Shown here piece after piece: positions 7,500-15,752 of a stretch of DNA of 64,000 nucleotides. Below the pieces are notes generated by a model. It was not told where the DNA came from. It saw only the letters and a program-made list of their open reading frames with translations, and searched no databases. Both the position numbers and the translations under genes were made by a program. The stretch comes from Alphaproteobacteria bacterium PA2 (GTDB taxonomy: Bacteria; Pseudomonadota; Alphaproteobacteria; Caulobacterales; Caulobacteraceae), in assembly GCA_002256425.1 (NCBI GenBank), contig NKIZ01000001.1, positions 1,709,001 through 1,773,000 of the forward strand. Reading direction: 5' to 3'. Position 1 is the stretch's first letter, and the number at the start of each line of letters is the position of its first letter.

Positions 7500-10199
7500 A
7501 TGAATATCTCTCACACTCAACGCCGTCTGTTCGGTGGCGTCCTGCTGTCATCGACCGCAGCTGTCGCGCTCCTTACAGCGCCTCAAATGGCGAGCGCAGC
7601 AGAAACCGAAAAGACCGTCACAAATGAGACCGTGCTCAACGAAGTCGTGGTGACCGGCTCCAGCATTCGTGGTGTCGCTCCCGTGGGGTCCGCCCTGATC
7701 GGGGTCACCAAGGACGCCATCGCACTGCAGGCGCCTGCCAACACCAAGGAACTTCTGTCGTCGATCCCGCAGTTGGGGAATTTCGGGGCCAACGCCGAAC
7801 AGTCAACGTCCAACCGCTTCCGTACGGCAGGTTTCCAGCCGAACATCCACAATCTGGGCATCTACGCCACCTTGACCTTGGTCAATGGCCACCGTATCGC
7901 GCCGACCGGCGGCGAGGCGGTGTTCCCGGATCCCTCGATGATCCCGGTCATCGCCCTGCAGAGGGTTGAAGTCATCGCCGACGGAGCCTCCGCCATCTAC
8001 GGGTCGGACGCTGTCGCCGGCGTGGTGAACTTCATCTACCGCAAGAACGTCGAGGGCATCGAAGCCCAGGCGACCTATGGCTTCAACGACTCCCGCTACA
8101 GCAAGCGGGACTTCGCCATCCTTGGCGGGCACAAGTTTGATCGCGGCAGCATCATGGCTGCCTATGAGCATTCTGAAGCCAAGTCCCCCTGGAATACGGA
8201 AATCCCCGTCATCGCCCGGGGCGGAAACCACACCTCCGTTGGCGGTCGCGACCTTCGCGGCACCGTCTGCCTCAACCCGACGATCCGGGCGGTCAGTTCG
8301 CTCAATCGCCCGACCGGCACCACCTATCAGTGGTCGTCCCTGTCGACGAACGTCCTCGACCAGCGTTGCGGCGTTCTGAACCAGCAGACCATCATTCCCG
8401 ACAACAAGCGGGACGCCTACCTGGTCAATGGCGAGTATCAGCTCACCGACACGGTCAAGCTTTGGACCGAGATCAACTATTCCATGTACAAGACTGTGGC
8501 CTATGGCGGCCGTCAGACCCTGAACCTGATCGTCCCCAACACCAATCCCTACTTCAAGGCGATCCCGGGCCTGGCGGGTCAGACCCGTGAGTTCGTTATT
8601 CGCAGCGGTCTTGGCCTTTTCGATGGCACGGTCAGCCATCAGCAAGCAGAGTTCGCCGGCGTGACGGTCGGGTTGGACATTGATCTGGGCAAGGACTGGA
8701 AGGGCACTCTTATGGCCCATGCGTCACGCACCCGGGACTTCAACGAGAGCCCGGAGCTCGACCTGATCAACGCCCAGAAAGCCGCCAACGGCACGACCCT
8801 CACCACAGCCCTGAACCCCTTCGGTCAGGCTGCGGATAACAATGCGGCGGTACTGGCTTCGATCAACAACGGCTTTACCCAGAACAACAAGTCCAGCCAG
8901 CGTCTGCGGGAACTTCAGTTCAAGGCTGACGGCCCGCTGTTCGCCATTCCTGGCGGGGATGTCCGCGCCGCCATCGGCGTCGACTATCGCGGCGATCAGG
9001 CGATCCAGCTTCAGACCGCTGGTTCAATGGCCCCGGGCGCCAGCTTCTTCAACATCGTCCGCGACGACAACATCAACCGCACCATTGCGGCGCTCTTCAC
9101 CGAAGTGAACGTGCCCCTGGTCAGCGACGAGAACGCCAAGCCCGGTATTGCCGGTCTGACCCTCTCGCTCTCGGGGCGCTATGACTACTACGACTCCTAC
9201 GGCGGTAAGGTGAACCCGAAGGTCGGCGTCGTATACTCGCCGATCAAGGGTCTGAACGTCCACAGCAGCTATGGCACCAACTTCGCGGCGCCGAACGCCG
9301 GTCTCATCACCAGCATCTTCTCGGTTCCGCAGACCAACTCGAACTACAATCTGCGGGTTGCAACGGGTCCGTTCGCCAATGAGTTGCTGGGTACGGTCAA
9401 TGTGCTGAATATCGGCGGCGGCAACCCGGACCTGGAGCCCGAAGAAGCCAAGACCTTCAGCTTCGGGGTGGACTATTCCCCAACATGGTCGTTCCTCGAC
9501 GGTCTGCGGGTCGGCGTCACCTACTACAAGGTCGACTATACCAACCTGATCTATAAGGCGACCAATGTGGATGTGGTCACCAACCCGGCTTTCGCGGCCT
9601 ACCGGATCATCCATCCGACCGACGCCCAGATCGCTGACTACCTGAAACTCTATCCATCGCAGCAACCGGTCACCACCGGGTTTGACGTGATCTTCAATTC
9701 CAACGCCATCAACATCGGCGCCCGCCGCATTGCCGGGGTGGACATTGACGCGGCCTATTCCCTGCGCACGGACAAGCTTGGGGTGTTCAACTTCACCGTC
9801 AACTCGAACCGTCAGCTGGCCTATGACCAGCAGGTCAGCGATGGCCAGGCATTCACCTCATCCCTGGGCACCTTCCTCGCCCCCAAGTGGAAGACCCAGA
9901 GCCGCGTGGTCTGGAACCTGGACCCCTACACGGTGTCACTGACTGCAAACACCGTGAGCAGCTTCATCAATACCTCGATCACGCCCAACCAGAAGGTGAA
10001 AGCCAACACGGTCTTTGATCTGAGCGCATCCTACAAGCTGCCTGACTTTGGCATTACGAAGAACGCCCAGATCCAGGTCCGAGCGGCCAATGTGTTCGAC
10101 AAGCAGCCCCCCTTCTATGACAATGCGGTGGGCTATTTCCCGGCGCTTGCTTCGCCCTTCGGTCGCACGATTGACGTGACCCTCCGGGCAGCATTCTAG
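7500..10199 (+). CDS. TonB-dependent outer membrane receptor
   Basis: 899 aa. A signal peptide (about 1-34) is followed by a TonB-box-like NEVVVTGSSIRG, a plug domain (about 60-190, with LVNGHRIAP and IERVEV-like ALQRVEVIADGASAIYGSDAVAGVVNF) and a 22-strand-type barrel ending in aromatic Phe (TLRAAF). The family imports scarce large ligands across the outer membrane using TonB-ExbBD energy. No ligand can be read from sequence, but flanking sugar-oxidation genes argue for a carbohydrate or aromatic-glycoside rather than iron. The long plug-proximal segment resembles the many Caulobacterales and sphingomonad receptors used for carbon sources. No N-terminal sigma-regulator signalling domain is visible. 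Confidence 0.93.
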   Translation: MNISHTQRRLFGGVLLSSTAAVALLTAPQMASAAETEKTVTNETVLNEVVVTGSSIRGVAPVGSALIGVTKDAIALQAPANTKELLSSIPQLGNFGANAEQSTSNRFRTAGFQPNIHNLGIYATLTLVNGHRIAPTGGEAVFPDPSMIPVIALQRVEVIADGASAIYGSDAVAGVVNFIYRKNVEGIEAQATYGFNDSRYSKRDFAILGGHKFDRGSIMAAYEHSEAKSPWNTEIPVIARGGNHTSVGGRDLRGTVCLNPTIRAVSSLNRPTGTTYQWSSLSTNVLDQRCGVLNQQTIIPDNKRDAYLVNGEYQLTDTVKLWTEINYSMYKTVAYGGRQTLNLIVPNTNPYFKAIPGLAGQTREFVIRSGLGLFDGTVSHQQAEFAGVTVGLDIDLGKDWKGTLMAHASRTRDFNESPELDLINAQKAANGTTLTTALNPFGQAADNNAAVLASINNGFTQNNKSSQRLRELQFKADGPLFAIPGGDVRAAIGVDYRGDQAIQLQTAGSMAPGASFFNIVRDDNINRTIAALFTEVNVPLVSDENAKPGIAGLTLSLSGRYDYYDSYGGKVNPKVGVVYSPIKGLNVHSSYGTNFAAPNAGLITSIFSVPQTNSNYNLRVATGPFANELLGTVNVLNIGGGNPDLEPEEAKTFSFGVDYSPTWSFLDGLRVGVTYYKVDYTNLIYKATNVDVVTNPAFAAYRIIHPTDAQIADYLKLYPSQQPVTTGFDVIFNSNAINIGARRIAGVDIDAAYSLRTDKLGVFNFTVNSNRQLAYDQQVSDGQAFTSSLGTFLAPKWKTQSRVVWNLDPYTVSLTANTVSSFINTSITPNQKVKANTVFDLSASYKLPDFGITKNAQIQVRAANVFDKQPPFYDNAVGYFPALASPFGRTIDVTLRAAF

Positions 10200-10578
10200 G
10201 ACGGTTTGGCGGGCTGTCGGGCGGAGCTTTGCTTCGTCAGGTAGCCCGCCGCCGGTTTCCTATGAGAAATTGAAGCCCCTTTAGCAGGCCGTTGCGATCA
10301 AGGCCTGTGACCCTCGCTTAGATAGGTCCAGGCGCTTCGCAGTTTGCGACACAAAGAGATCCCTCAGCCGTCTTGGCATGACTCACGCGGACATCCGCCC
10401 TGGACCTGCGTTGTTTGCAGGTGAATCAGGGCAAGACCCACCAACCTCGCGGGGACTTCAATACCTGCAGGGCTATCATGGTCGACCGGAACCGACCTCT
10501 AACAGTCGTAGATGGCAGACACCGCTTCAACAGGCCCGTGCACTGCGGCGGACAGGCCCGCTGAAGGTCGTCCCGATC
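10200..10578. other. 379-bp gene-free stretch between TonB receptor and NHL gene
   Basis: No convincing gene on either strand. A hairpin at 10208-10250 is noted separately. The remainder (10260-10578) is ordinary GC-rich sequence with short open frames that lack ribosome sites. The two flanking genes converge here. Confidence 0.5.
10208..10250 (+). terminator. possible terminator hairpin after the TonB receptor
   Basis: GGCGGGCT (10208-10215) can pair with AGCCCGCC (10243-10250), an 8-bp perfect stem with a 27-nt loop, 8 bp after the receptor stop. There is no clear U-tract, so termination is uncertain. Confidence 0.35.
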
Positions 10579-11829
10579 CTACTTCTTTCCGGCGCCGGGC
10601 GTGAACTTGGTGATCCGGGCGATGGAGGTATCCCCGACATAGATACCGCCTGCGCGGTCAAAGGCGAAGTAGTTCGCCTCAATGAACTTGCCAGGCTCAA
10701 TGCCCATGCCGCCACCGAGGGCGCCGAGGACCTTGCCGGACCGATCGATCCGGGCGATCTGGCCATCCTGGCCTGTGCTGATCCAGGGCTCGCCCTTGCT
10801 GTCAAAAGCGATGGAGCAGACCAGGTTGCGCATCTGGATAGTGCGAAGGAACTTGCCCTCGCTGTTGAAGATGATGATCCGGTATTGCTCACGATCGCCA
10901 ACCCAGACGTCGCCGGACTTGGGGTCGACCGCCAGTCCATGGGTCTCACCGAACTTTCCCGGGCCGTTGTCGTCGCCATACCACTGGCCAAGGAACTTTC
11001 CGTCCTTATCGAAGTGCTTGACCCGGGCAGCGCCAATGACGTTGGCGGGGTCAGAGGATTCTACATCGTTGGGGCTCTCATTTGCGTGGCCTTCGCCGAT
11101 ATACATGTCGCCATTCGGAGCGAATGCGACGGAGACAGGCTGCCATAACAGGCGCTGATCCTTGGCCTCATCCCAGTCGCCACGCTTGTCCTTGACGCCA
11201 AGGGTCTTGAGAAGTTTGCCATCCGGGCTGACCTGCTGGACGGTTCCGCCATTGGTGTCGGTGATCCAGACATTGTCCTGGGGATCCACGGCAATTCCGT
11301 GAGCCTTTTGCTGATAGCCGATCTCTTCAGCCGGGACCGTCACAATGACCTGTCCGCTGCGGTCAAACTTGAACAGCTGAGGTTGGCCCTGGGGCCGCCG
11401 CTGCAGCACCCAGATATTGCCCTTGGAGTCGACTGCGGCGCCCGGTGCGCCGCCGGGGGTCCCGCTCTGCACGGGCGGCAGCCGCAGGGGGAAGGTCATG
11501 GCGTAGCCGGTCATCTGGTCCCAGACGACACGGGGGGTCAGCTGACGGCTTGGGCCGCCTTTGCGGGTGCAGATGGTGGATTTCGCACATTGCGGCAGGT
11601 TTCCGCCAACGGGACCGGCCACCCCTGGCTGCCGCGGCAGGACAGTGACGCGACCACTCTCATCCACCAGGGTCCGGCCTACCGGATCGGGAAAGCCCGG
11701 CTGGAAATGCCAGGCCGGAGACCCATTCGCTGCGGCGCCGGACGTCGGCGGATCTCCGGCAAGGGCGGAGGTTGAAAAAAGGACCGCGATGAACGCAGCG
11801 CCGAGGGACAGTCTGTCATGCTTTTCCAT
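10579..11829 (-). CDS. secreted NHL-repeat beta-propeller protein (A)
   Basis: 416 aa from ATG 11829, chosen because it gives a signal peptide (about 1-24, ending STSALA); twelve upstream codons are open but unlikely. Repeats such as GIAVDPQDNVWITD, GLAVDPKSGDVWVGDR and SIAFDSKGEPWIST mark a six-bladed NHL-type propeller, the fold of peptidyl-hydroxyglycine lyases and bacterial homologues of unknown function. A Pro/Gly-rich linker precedes the propeller. It is divergent from a second NHL protein (12069-13256), and the two share blade motifs, so they are probably ancient duplicates. The work done in the periplasm is unknown; electron-free lyase, lactonase or scaffold roles are all possible. 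Confidence 0.75.
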   Translation of the reverse strand: MEKHDRLSLGAAFIAVLFSTSALAGDPPTSGAAANGSPAWHFQPGFPDPVGRTLVDESGRVTVLPRQPGVAGPVGGNLPQCAKSTICTRKGGPSRQLTPRVVWDQMTGYAMTFPLRLPPVQSGTPGGAPGAAVDSKGNIWVLQRRPQGQPQLFKFDRSGQVIVTVPAEEIGYQQKAHGIAVDPQDNVWITDTNGGTVQQVSPDGKLLKTLGVKDKRGDWDEAKDQRLLWQPVSVAFAPNGDMYIGEGHANESPNDVESSDPANVIGAARVKHFDKDGKFLGQWYGDDNGPGKFGETHGLAVDPKSGDVWVGDREQYRIIIFNSEGKFLRTIQMRNLVCSIAFDSKGEPWISTGQDGQIARIDRSGKVLGALGGGMGIEPGKFIEANYFAFDRAGGIYVGDTSIARITKFTPGAGKK

Positions 11830-12068
11830 GCCCCTGACACTGACCTTCCCCCTCAATCCAGACAAGATCGCCGATCACCGGGCAGGGACAGCGGTTCTCA
11901 AAGAGCGAGAGCCGTCAGGAATATGAGCTGTCGTGCACAGAATGAGAGATTGCACCGGTGCCGGTGTGAGCTCGCCTAGCTTGCCCGCATCTAGCTGCAT
12001 AACCTTCTGGGCAGAAGAATTCTGTCCGGATCGGGCGTCCCGCAGATCGGGATGATAGGGAGGTTTAA
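11830..12068. promoter_or_regulatory. divergent promoter region between the two NHL genes, with palindrome
   Basis: A perfect inverted repeat CACCGG-TG-CCGGTG (11953-11966) lies in the -35 area of the rightward gene and is a candidate operator. The box GCCTAGCTTGCCC (11974-11986) matches the one before the TonB receptor at 11 of 13 positions and lies at a similar distance from the start codon (82 versus 76 bp). These are visible facts; co-regulation is inferred. Confidence 0.4.
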
Positions 12069-13256
12069 GTGAAGGCGTTTTCCGTTTCAGTGCTGCTCGG
12101 CCTGGCAATCTGGTCTGGAGCGCAGGCCCAGGGTGCAGCGCCCAGACCCCTACGCGCGCCCAATGTGCCGAACATGCGGGGAACGGACTCAGGACAGGGT
12201 CCATCCTGTGACCAGTTGACCGACTATGGCGCCTTCCAGCCACCCGGACCCGCCGCCACGCCCTATGGCCTCGGCGCGCCTGCGCAGGCGGCGCCTCCGC
12301 CGGCGACCGTCTATGGAACCCCGGTTCCGCCTCGCGCCGAGAGCACCCTTGGCGCCGCTGGCGCTATGCAGCGCGGGATCTTCATCCCTGACGCGCCGAA
12401 ACTGCCCTACAGGTTCGTGGCTGCACCGCAACCGCCCCGGGGAACGGCCGGCTTCGCCAATGTGAATGGTGTCGGCCTGCTGAAGAGCGGCCGCCTGATC
12501 GTCAACCAGCGCATGCCGATGTTCCAGCTGATGGAATATGACGCCCAGGGTCGACTGACGCGCAGCATTGACCCGAACCTGGTATCCCGACCCCATGGCA
12601 TGCGGGTTGATCCGGACGACAACATCTGGGTCACGGACCAACAGTGCAATATCGTCGTAAAGGTTGATCCTTCCGGAGAGGTCCTGCTGACCCTGGGAAC
12701 CCGCGGTCAGGCCGGAACGTGGGATGAGACCAAGGGCGCACATCTCTTCAACCAACCGACGGACGTGGCCTTTGGGCCCCGCGGTGACGTCTTCGTCGCG
12801 ACAGGACACGGTGGACCGGACCCCCGGGTCCTGAGGTTCGACAAGTCCGGCAAGTACATCACCAGCTGGAGCCTCAAGCACGAAGACGGGTCTTCTGCTG
12901 TCATCCATACCCTGGTGGTCAACAGCCGCGGGGAAGTGTGGGCCGGGGATCGCGAAGTGAAGAAGATGAGAATCTTTGACTCCAACGGAAAGCCGTTGCG
13001 TGAAATCCAGATGAAGAACCTGATCTGCGGTCTCTTCATCGACGCCAAGGGCCAGTTATGGATGACGACGGGCCAGGACGGCATGATCCAGCGTCTGGAC
13101 TGGAACGGAAAAGTCCTTGGATGGATCGGCGTGGAAGGGTTCGGCGCTGAAGAGTTTGGCGAGGCCCACTACATGACGGTCTCGCCGGACGGCAGGACCA
13201 TCTATGTCGGCGACACCGTGAATAACGACATCAAGAAACTGGAGAGAACCAATTGA
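12069..13256 (+). CDS. secreted NHL-repeat beta-propeller protein (B)
   Basis: 395 aa with a GTG start at 12069 and a clear ribosome site GGGAGG five bases upstream. Signal peptide about 1-20 (WSGAQAQG), then a Pro/Ala-rich region (about 55-95), then propeller blades such as GMRVDPDDNIWVTDQQ, DVAFGPRGDVFVATGHG, TLVVNSRGEVWAGDREV and LFIDAKGQLWMTTGQDG. It resembles protein A at 10579-11829 in blade motifs (for example PWIST/LWMTTGQDG and RIFDSNGK/IIFNSEGK). The family includes peptidyl-alpha-hydroxyglycine lyase-like proteins, but I would not assign that activity. Together with the lactonase downstream (convergent, 61 bp away) it forms part of the exported gene set. Confidence 0.75.
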   Translation: MKAFSVSVLLGLAIWSGAQAQGAAPRPLRAPNVPNMRGTDSGQGPSCDQLTDYGAFQPPGPAATPYGLGAPAQAAPPPATVYGTPVPPRAESTLGAAGAMQRGIFIPDAPKLPYRFVAAPQPPRGTAGFANVNGVGLLKSGRLIVNQRMPMFQLMEYDAQGRLTRSIDPNLVSRPHGMRVDPDDNIWVTDQQCNIVVKVDPSGEVLLTLGTRGQAGTWDETKGAHLFNQPTDVAFGPRGDVFVATGHGGPDPRVLRFDKSGKYITSWSLKHEDGSSAVIHTLVVNSRGEVWAGDREVKKMRIFDSNGKPLREIQMKNLICGLFIDAKGQLWMTTGQDGMIQRLDWNGKVLGWIGVEGFGAEEFGEAHYMTVSPDGRTIYVGDTVNNDIKKLERTN

Positions 13257-13265
13257 ACGCGATCA

Positions 13266-13289
13266 GGGGGCGGCGGCGGAAACGCCCCT
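13266..13289. terminator. weak hairpin between convergent NHL and lactonase genes
   Basis: GGGGCG (13267-13272) can pair with CGCCCC (13283-13288) around a 10-nt loop in the 61-bp gap between two convergent genes. No U-tract, so it is only a possible bidirectional terminator. Confidence 0.25.
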
Positions 13290-13317
13290 CGATACAGGGC
13301 TTCCCACAGTGAGATGA

Positions 13318-14367
13318 TCAGAAGATCAGCTTTCTGGATCCGGTGCGGATCCTCGTAACCTTCGGGCCATTGGCGATGTAGAGGTACCCGTCCGCGCCGA
13401 ACTCGCAGTTGGACACCCGACCGCCGATCACGCCGATGCGCACGCCTTTGGTATTGAAGACGCTAAGCCCCTCGCGGGTTGATGCCCAGATGTTCCCGGC
13501 GGCATCGACCTTGAATCCGTCCCCGCCCAGAACGCCGATTGCGGGCCCGTCGATATAGGTGCGGCGCTCGGAAGGGCGGCCCGTGTCATCCAGGGTCCAG
13601 GCCACCCAGCCAATGCGCTGGGCGGTCGAATAAAGCGTCCTGCCATCCGGGGCCATGCCGATCCCGTTCGGCATGGGGACTGTGCGGTCGATGACCGTCA
13701 CCGAGTTATCAGGAGCCAGGCGGAAGACGCCGGTATAGTTCATTTCCCGCCAGGGGGAGTCCTGGACCCCCTTCAGCCCCCAGGGCGGATCAGTGAAGTA
13801 GATCGCGCCATCCTTGCCCAGGACCAGGTCATTGGGGCTGTTGAACCTTTTACCCTCGAAGTCGCGGCAGAGCATGGTCTTGCGCTTGGTGCGCAGGTCG
13901 ATGAAGGCCAGCCCACGATTGCCGCTGTCGGCCACTACCAGACCACCGCGAGCCAGGATCATTCCGTTGGATCCGGCTTCCCTGAACATGGGGCCGGGGG
14001 GCGGGCCATAGCCCGAGGGTCGCAGGAATTCGGTTTGCCCATCCTTTGGCGACCAGCGATGGATGACGTTAGAATTGGGATCCGCAGCCAGCAGATAGCC
14101 GTTTCGCCCGCCCACCCAGAGCGGCGACTCGCTGTTCTCGAACCCTTCCATGACTGTCTCAGGCTCGGCGCCCGGGGGGATCAGGGCGTCGAAGGATGGA
14201 TCAAGCCGGCGAATGCCGGGCGCGGGTGGCGTACCCTGGACTGGCCGCGGCGCGGCAGGGGTGTATCGCAGCTTGGGAGGCTCGTCGGCCCTTGCAACCA
14301 CGCCGGCAAGACCGCTAGCCAGAACCCCTGTCATCATCGTGCGTCGAGACCAAGGCTTCGGGCTCAT
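13318..14367 (-). CDS. exported SMP-30/gluconolactonase family protein
   Basis: 349 aa. The N-terminus PWSRRTMMTGVLASGLAGVVARA looks like a Tat-type signal with twin Arg. A six-bladed SMP-30 propeller follows, with the expected metal ligands: Glu in SESPLW, Asn in FNSPNDLVL, Asn in PMPNGIGMAPDG and Asp in GGDGFKVDAAGNIW. The family hydrolyses sugar lactones. That fits the upstream PQQ sugar dehydrogenase, whose product is a lactone, and the epimerase-like protein that would supply the right anomer. Tat export would mean it folds before crossing the membrane. The substrate could also be a non-sugar lactone. Confidence 0.85.
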   Translation of the reverse strand: MSPKPWSRRTMMTGVLASGLAGVVARADEPPKLRYTPAAPRPVQGTPPAPGIRRLDPSFDALIPPGAEPETVMEGFENSESPLWVGGRNGYLLAADPNSNVIHRWSPKDGQTEFLRPSGYGPPPGPMFREAGSNGMILARGGLVVADSGNRGLAFIDLRTKRKTMLCRDFEGKRFNSPNDLVLGKDGAIYFTDPPWGLKGVQDSPWREMNYTGVFRLAPDNSVTVIDRTVPMPNGIGMAPDGRTLYSTAQRIGWVAWTLDDTGRPSERRTYIDGPAIGVLGGDGFKVDAAGNIWASTREGLSVFNTKGVRIGVIGGRVSNCEFGADGYLYIANGPKVTRIRTGSRKLIF

Positions 14368-14852
14368 TTCTGTCTCCTGAGGATGCGATCGGCGCAGCCG
14401 GGCATCAGATCATGTGCATCCTCATCGCGATGTCTACGGACCTGTCGGGCGCGAAGCCCCATCGGACGGCGCCAGCCGTCACGGAGTGAGCGTCGCATCA
14501 AGGTCTGGGCCCGGATTGCCAGCTGAAGTACCCTGGCCGGCGTTGTCAGCGCGCATGCACCGGCCGGTAACGGAAAGGGTGTGGGAAGGGAGACTTGCCC
14601 GCCAGAACAGGCCCCACTGCCTGTCCTGTTGGTTCGACTCCTTGCCGGAGATCATCGGCCAGACATTGATGCGGCGGATGATATTCCGGTTTGGCCAGAC
14701 TGGATGAAATCTGACCTTCCTGGGCTTTTCCGCCTTGCGCTCCGGGCATGACGTTGGTGCAATTGTCGGTCTGACTCAACCGCCCCCGTGAGAGGCGTCA
14801 AGGAGCATGAACGAGGGGGCGATCCCCAAGTTGTTGATGTGATTGAGGATAA
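14368..14852. other. 485-bp gene-free stretch upstream of the lactonase and tRNA-Val
   Basis: I see no supported gene. It should contain the lactonase promoter at its left end. Short open frames on both strands lack ribosome sites and coding-like composition. A segment near 14630 (GGTTCGACTCC) resembles a tRNA T-arm, but its stem does not pair. Confidence 0.5.
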
Positions 14853-14927
14853 TGGTGGATGCGACAGGGATTGAACCTGTGACCCCCTCGGTGTGAACGA
14901 GGTGCTCTCCCGCTGAGCTACGCATCC
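14853..14927 (-). tRNA. tRNA-Val (CAC)
   Basis: 75 nt including encoded CCA. Acceptor stem GGATGCG pairs with CGCATCC. D-arm GCTC/GAGC, anticodon stem CCTCG/CGAGG with loop TTCACAC (anticodon CAC), five-base variable loop, T-arm ACAGG-TTCAATC-CCTGT. All four stems are fully paired. It reads valine GUG codons. It lies alone, 17 bp upstream of the gph coding end and on the same strand as gph. Confidence 0.97.
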
Positions 14928-14944
14928 GCCTGGAAGGGATGCGC

Positions 14945-15661
14945 CTATAGCCCGGGGTTTGGTTCGGGGCAAGGGCTGAGGAGGGTGATGCAGGCCGGGA
15001 CAAGCTGGTCGTAGTGGTCGATCAAGCGGTCGGGCTCCAGATCTGCGGCCGGGATTTCCGTATAGCCGAAGCTGACGAGGATCAGATGAGCTCCAGCGGC
15101 GCGGGCGGCGCCGGCGTCAGTTGAGGCGTCGCCGACCATGATGGCGCGGTCAATCTGGCCCCCTGCCGTCTCGACAGCCGTCATCAGGTGGCGCGGGTCT
15201 GGCTTGGGGGCGGGGGCGAGGTCTGCCCCGATAATGCTGTCGAAGAAGGGGGCGAGGCCAAGGGCCTCCAGGATCGGGATCGACAGCCCGGTGAGTTTGT
15301 TGGTGCAGACCGAGAGGCGGGCGCCCGCCGCCTTGAGGTCGGTCAGGGCCTGAACGACCCCTGGGTAGGGGCGGGAGAGCTCGGCGCTGCGGCCGCTATA
15401 GCGGGCGATGAAACGGGCGAGGAGGGCGTCGAGGCGAGCTTCTTCCACCGCATGACCCTGGGCGTGCAGGCCCTTTTCCAGCAGGCGCCGGGCGCCGTGG
15501 CCGATGAAGGGCCGGGCGGAGTCGAAGGGCAGGGGGGCGATCCCTTCCTCGGCCAATATGTGGTTCAGGGTTCCGATCAGGTCGGGCGCCGTGTCCACCA
15601 GGGTGCCGTCCAGGTCGAAGGCGATTGTTGCGCCCCTGAGGATGTCTGAGCCTGTCGTCAT
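14945..15661 (-). CDS. gph: phosphoglycolate phosphatase, HAD superfamily
   Basis: 238 aa from ATG 15661, with GAGGAAGAA directly upstream; the frame is open further upstream but without family similarity. HAD motif I is FDLDGTLVDTAPD (nucleophile D16, general acid D18). A helical cap follows, then motif II SVCTNK, and motif III/IV around KPDPRHL and MVGDASTDAGAARAAG. It dephosphorylates 2-phosphoglycolate, which arises from oxidative DNA damage repair among other sources. It is divergent from glmU with 91 bp between start codons. Other short-chain phosphate esters could also be substrates, as usual for this family. Confidence 0.88.
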   Translation of the reverse strand: MTTGSDILRGATIAFDLDGTLVDTAPDLIGTLNHILAEEGIAPLPFDSARPFIGHGARRLLEKGLHAQGHAVEEARLDALLARFIARYSGRSAELSRPYPGVVQALTDLKAAGARLSVCTNKLTGLSIPILEALGLAPFFDSIIGADLAPAPKPDPRHLMTAVETAGGQIDRAIMVGDASTDAGAARAAGAHLILVSFGYTEIPAADLEPDRLIDHYDQLVPACITLLSPCPEPNPGL

Positions 15662-15752
15662 TTCTTCCTCACGGCGCCGTCGAAACGCCAAGCCCTTTCG
15701 GCTAAACCGGTGGTGATTGCAACGTCGCCGACGATTCCAGGACAGAGACCCC

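Noticed and set aside
14625..14655. GGTTCGACTCC resembling a tRNA T-arm, suggesting a tRNA or attachment-site fragment
   Set aside because: The bases on both sides do not pair, no acceptor or anticodon arm can be drawn, and no integrase is nearby.
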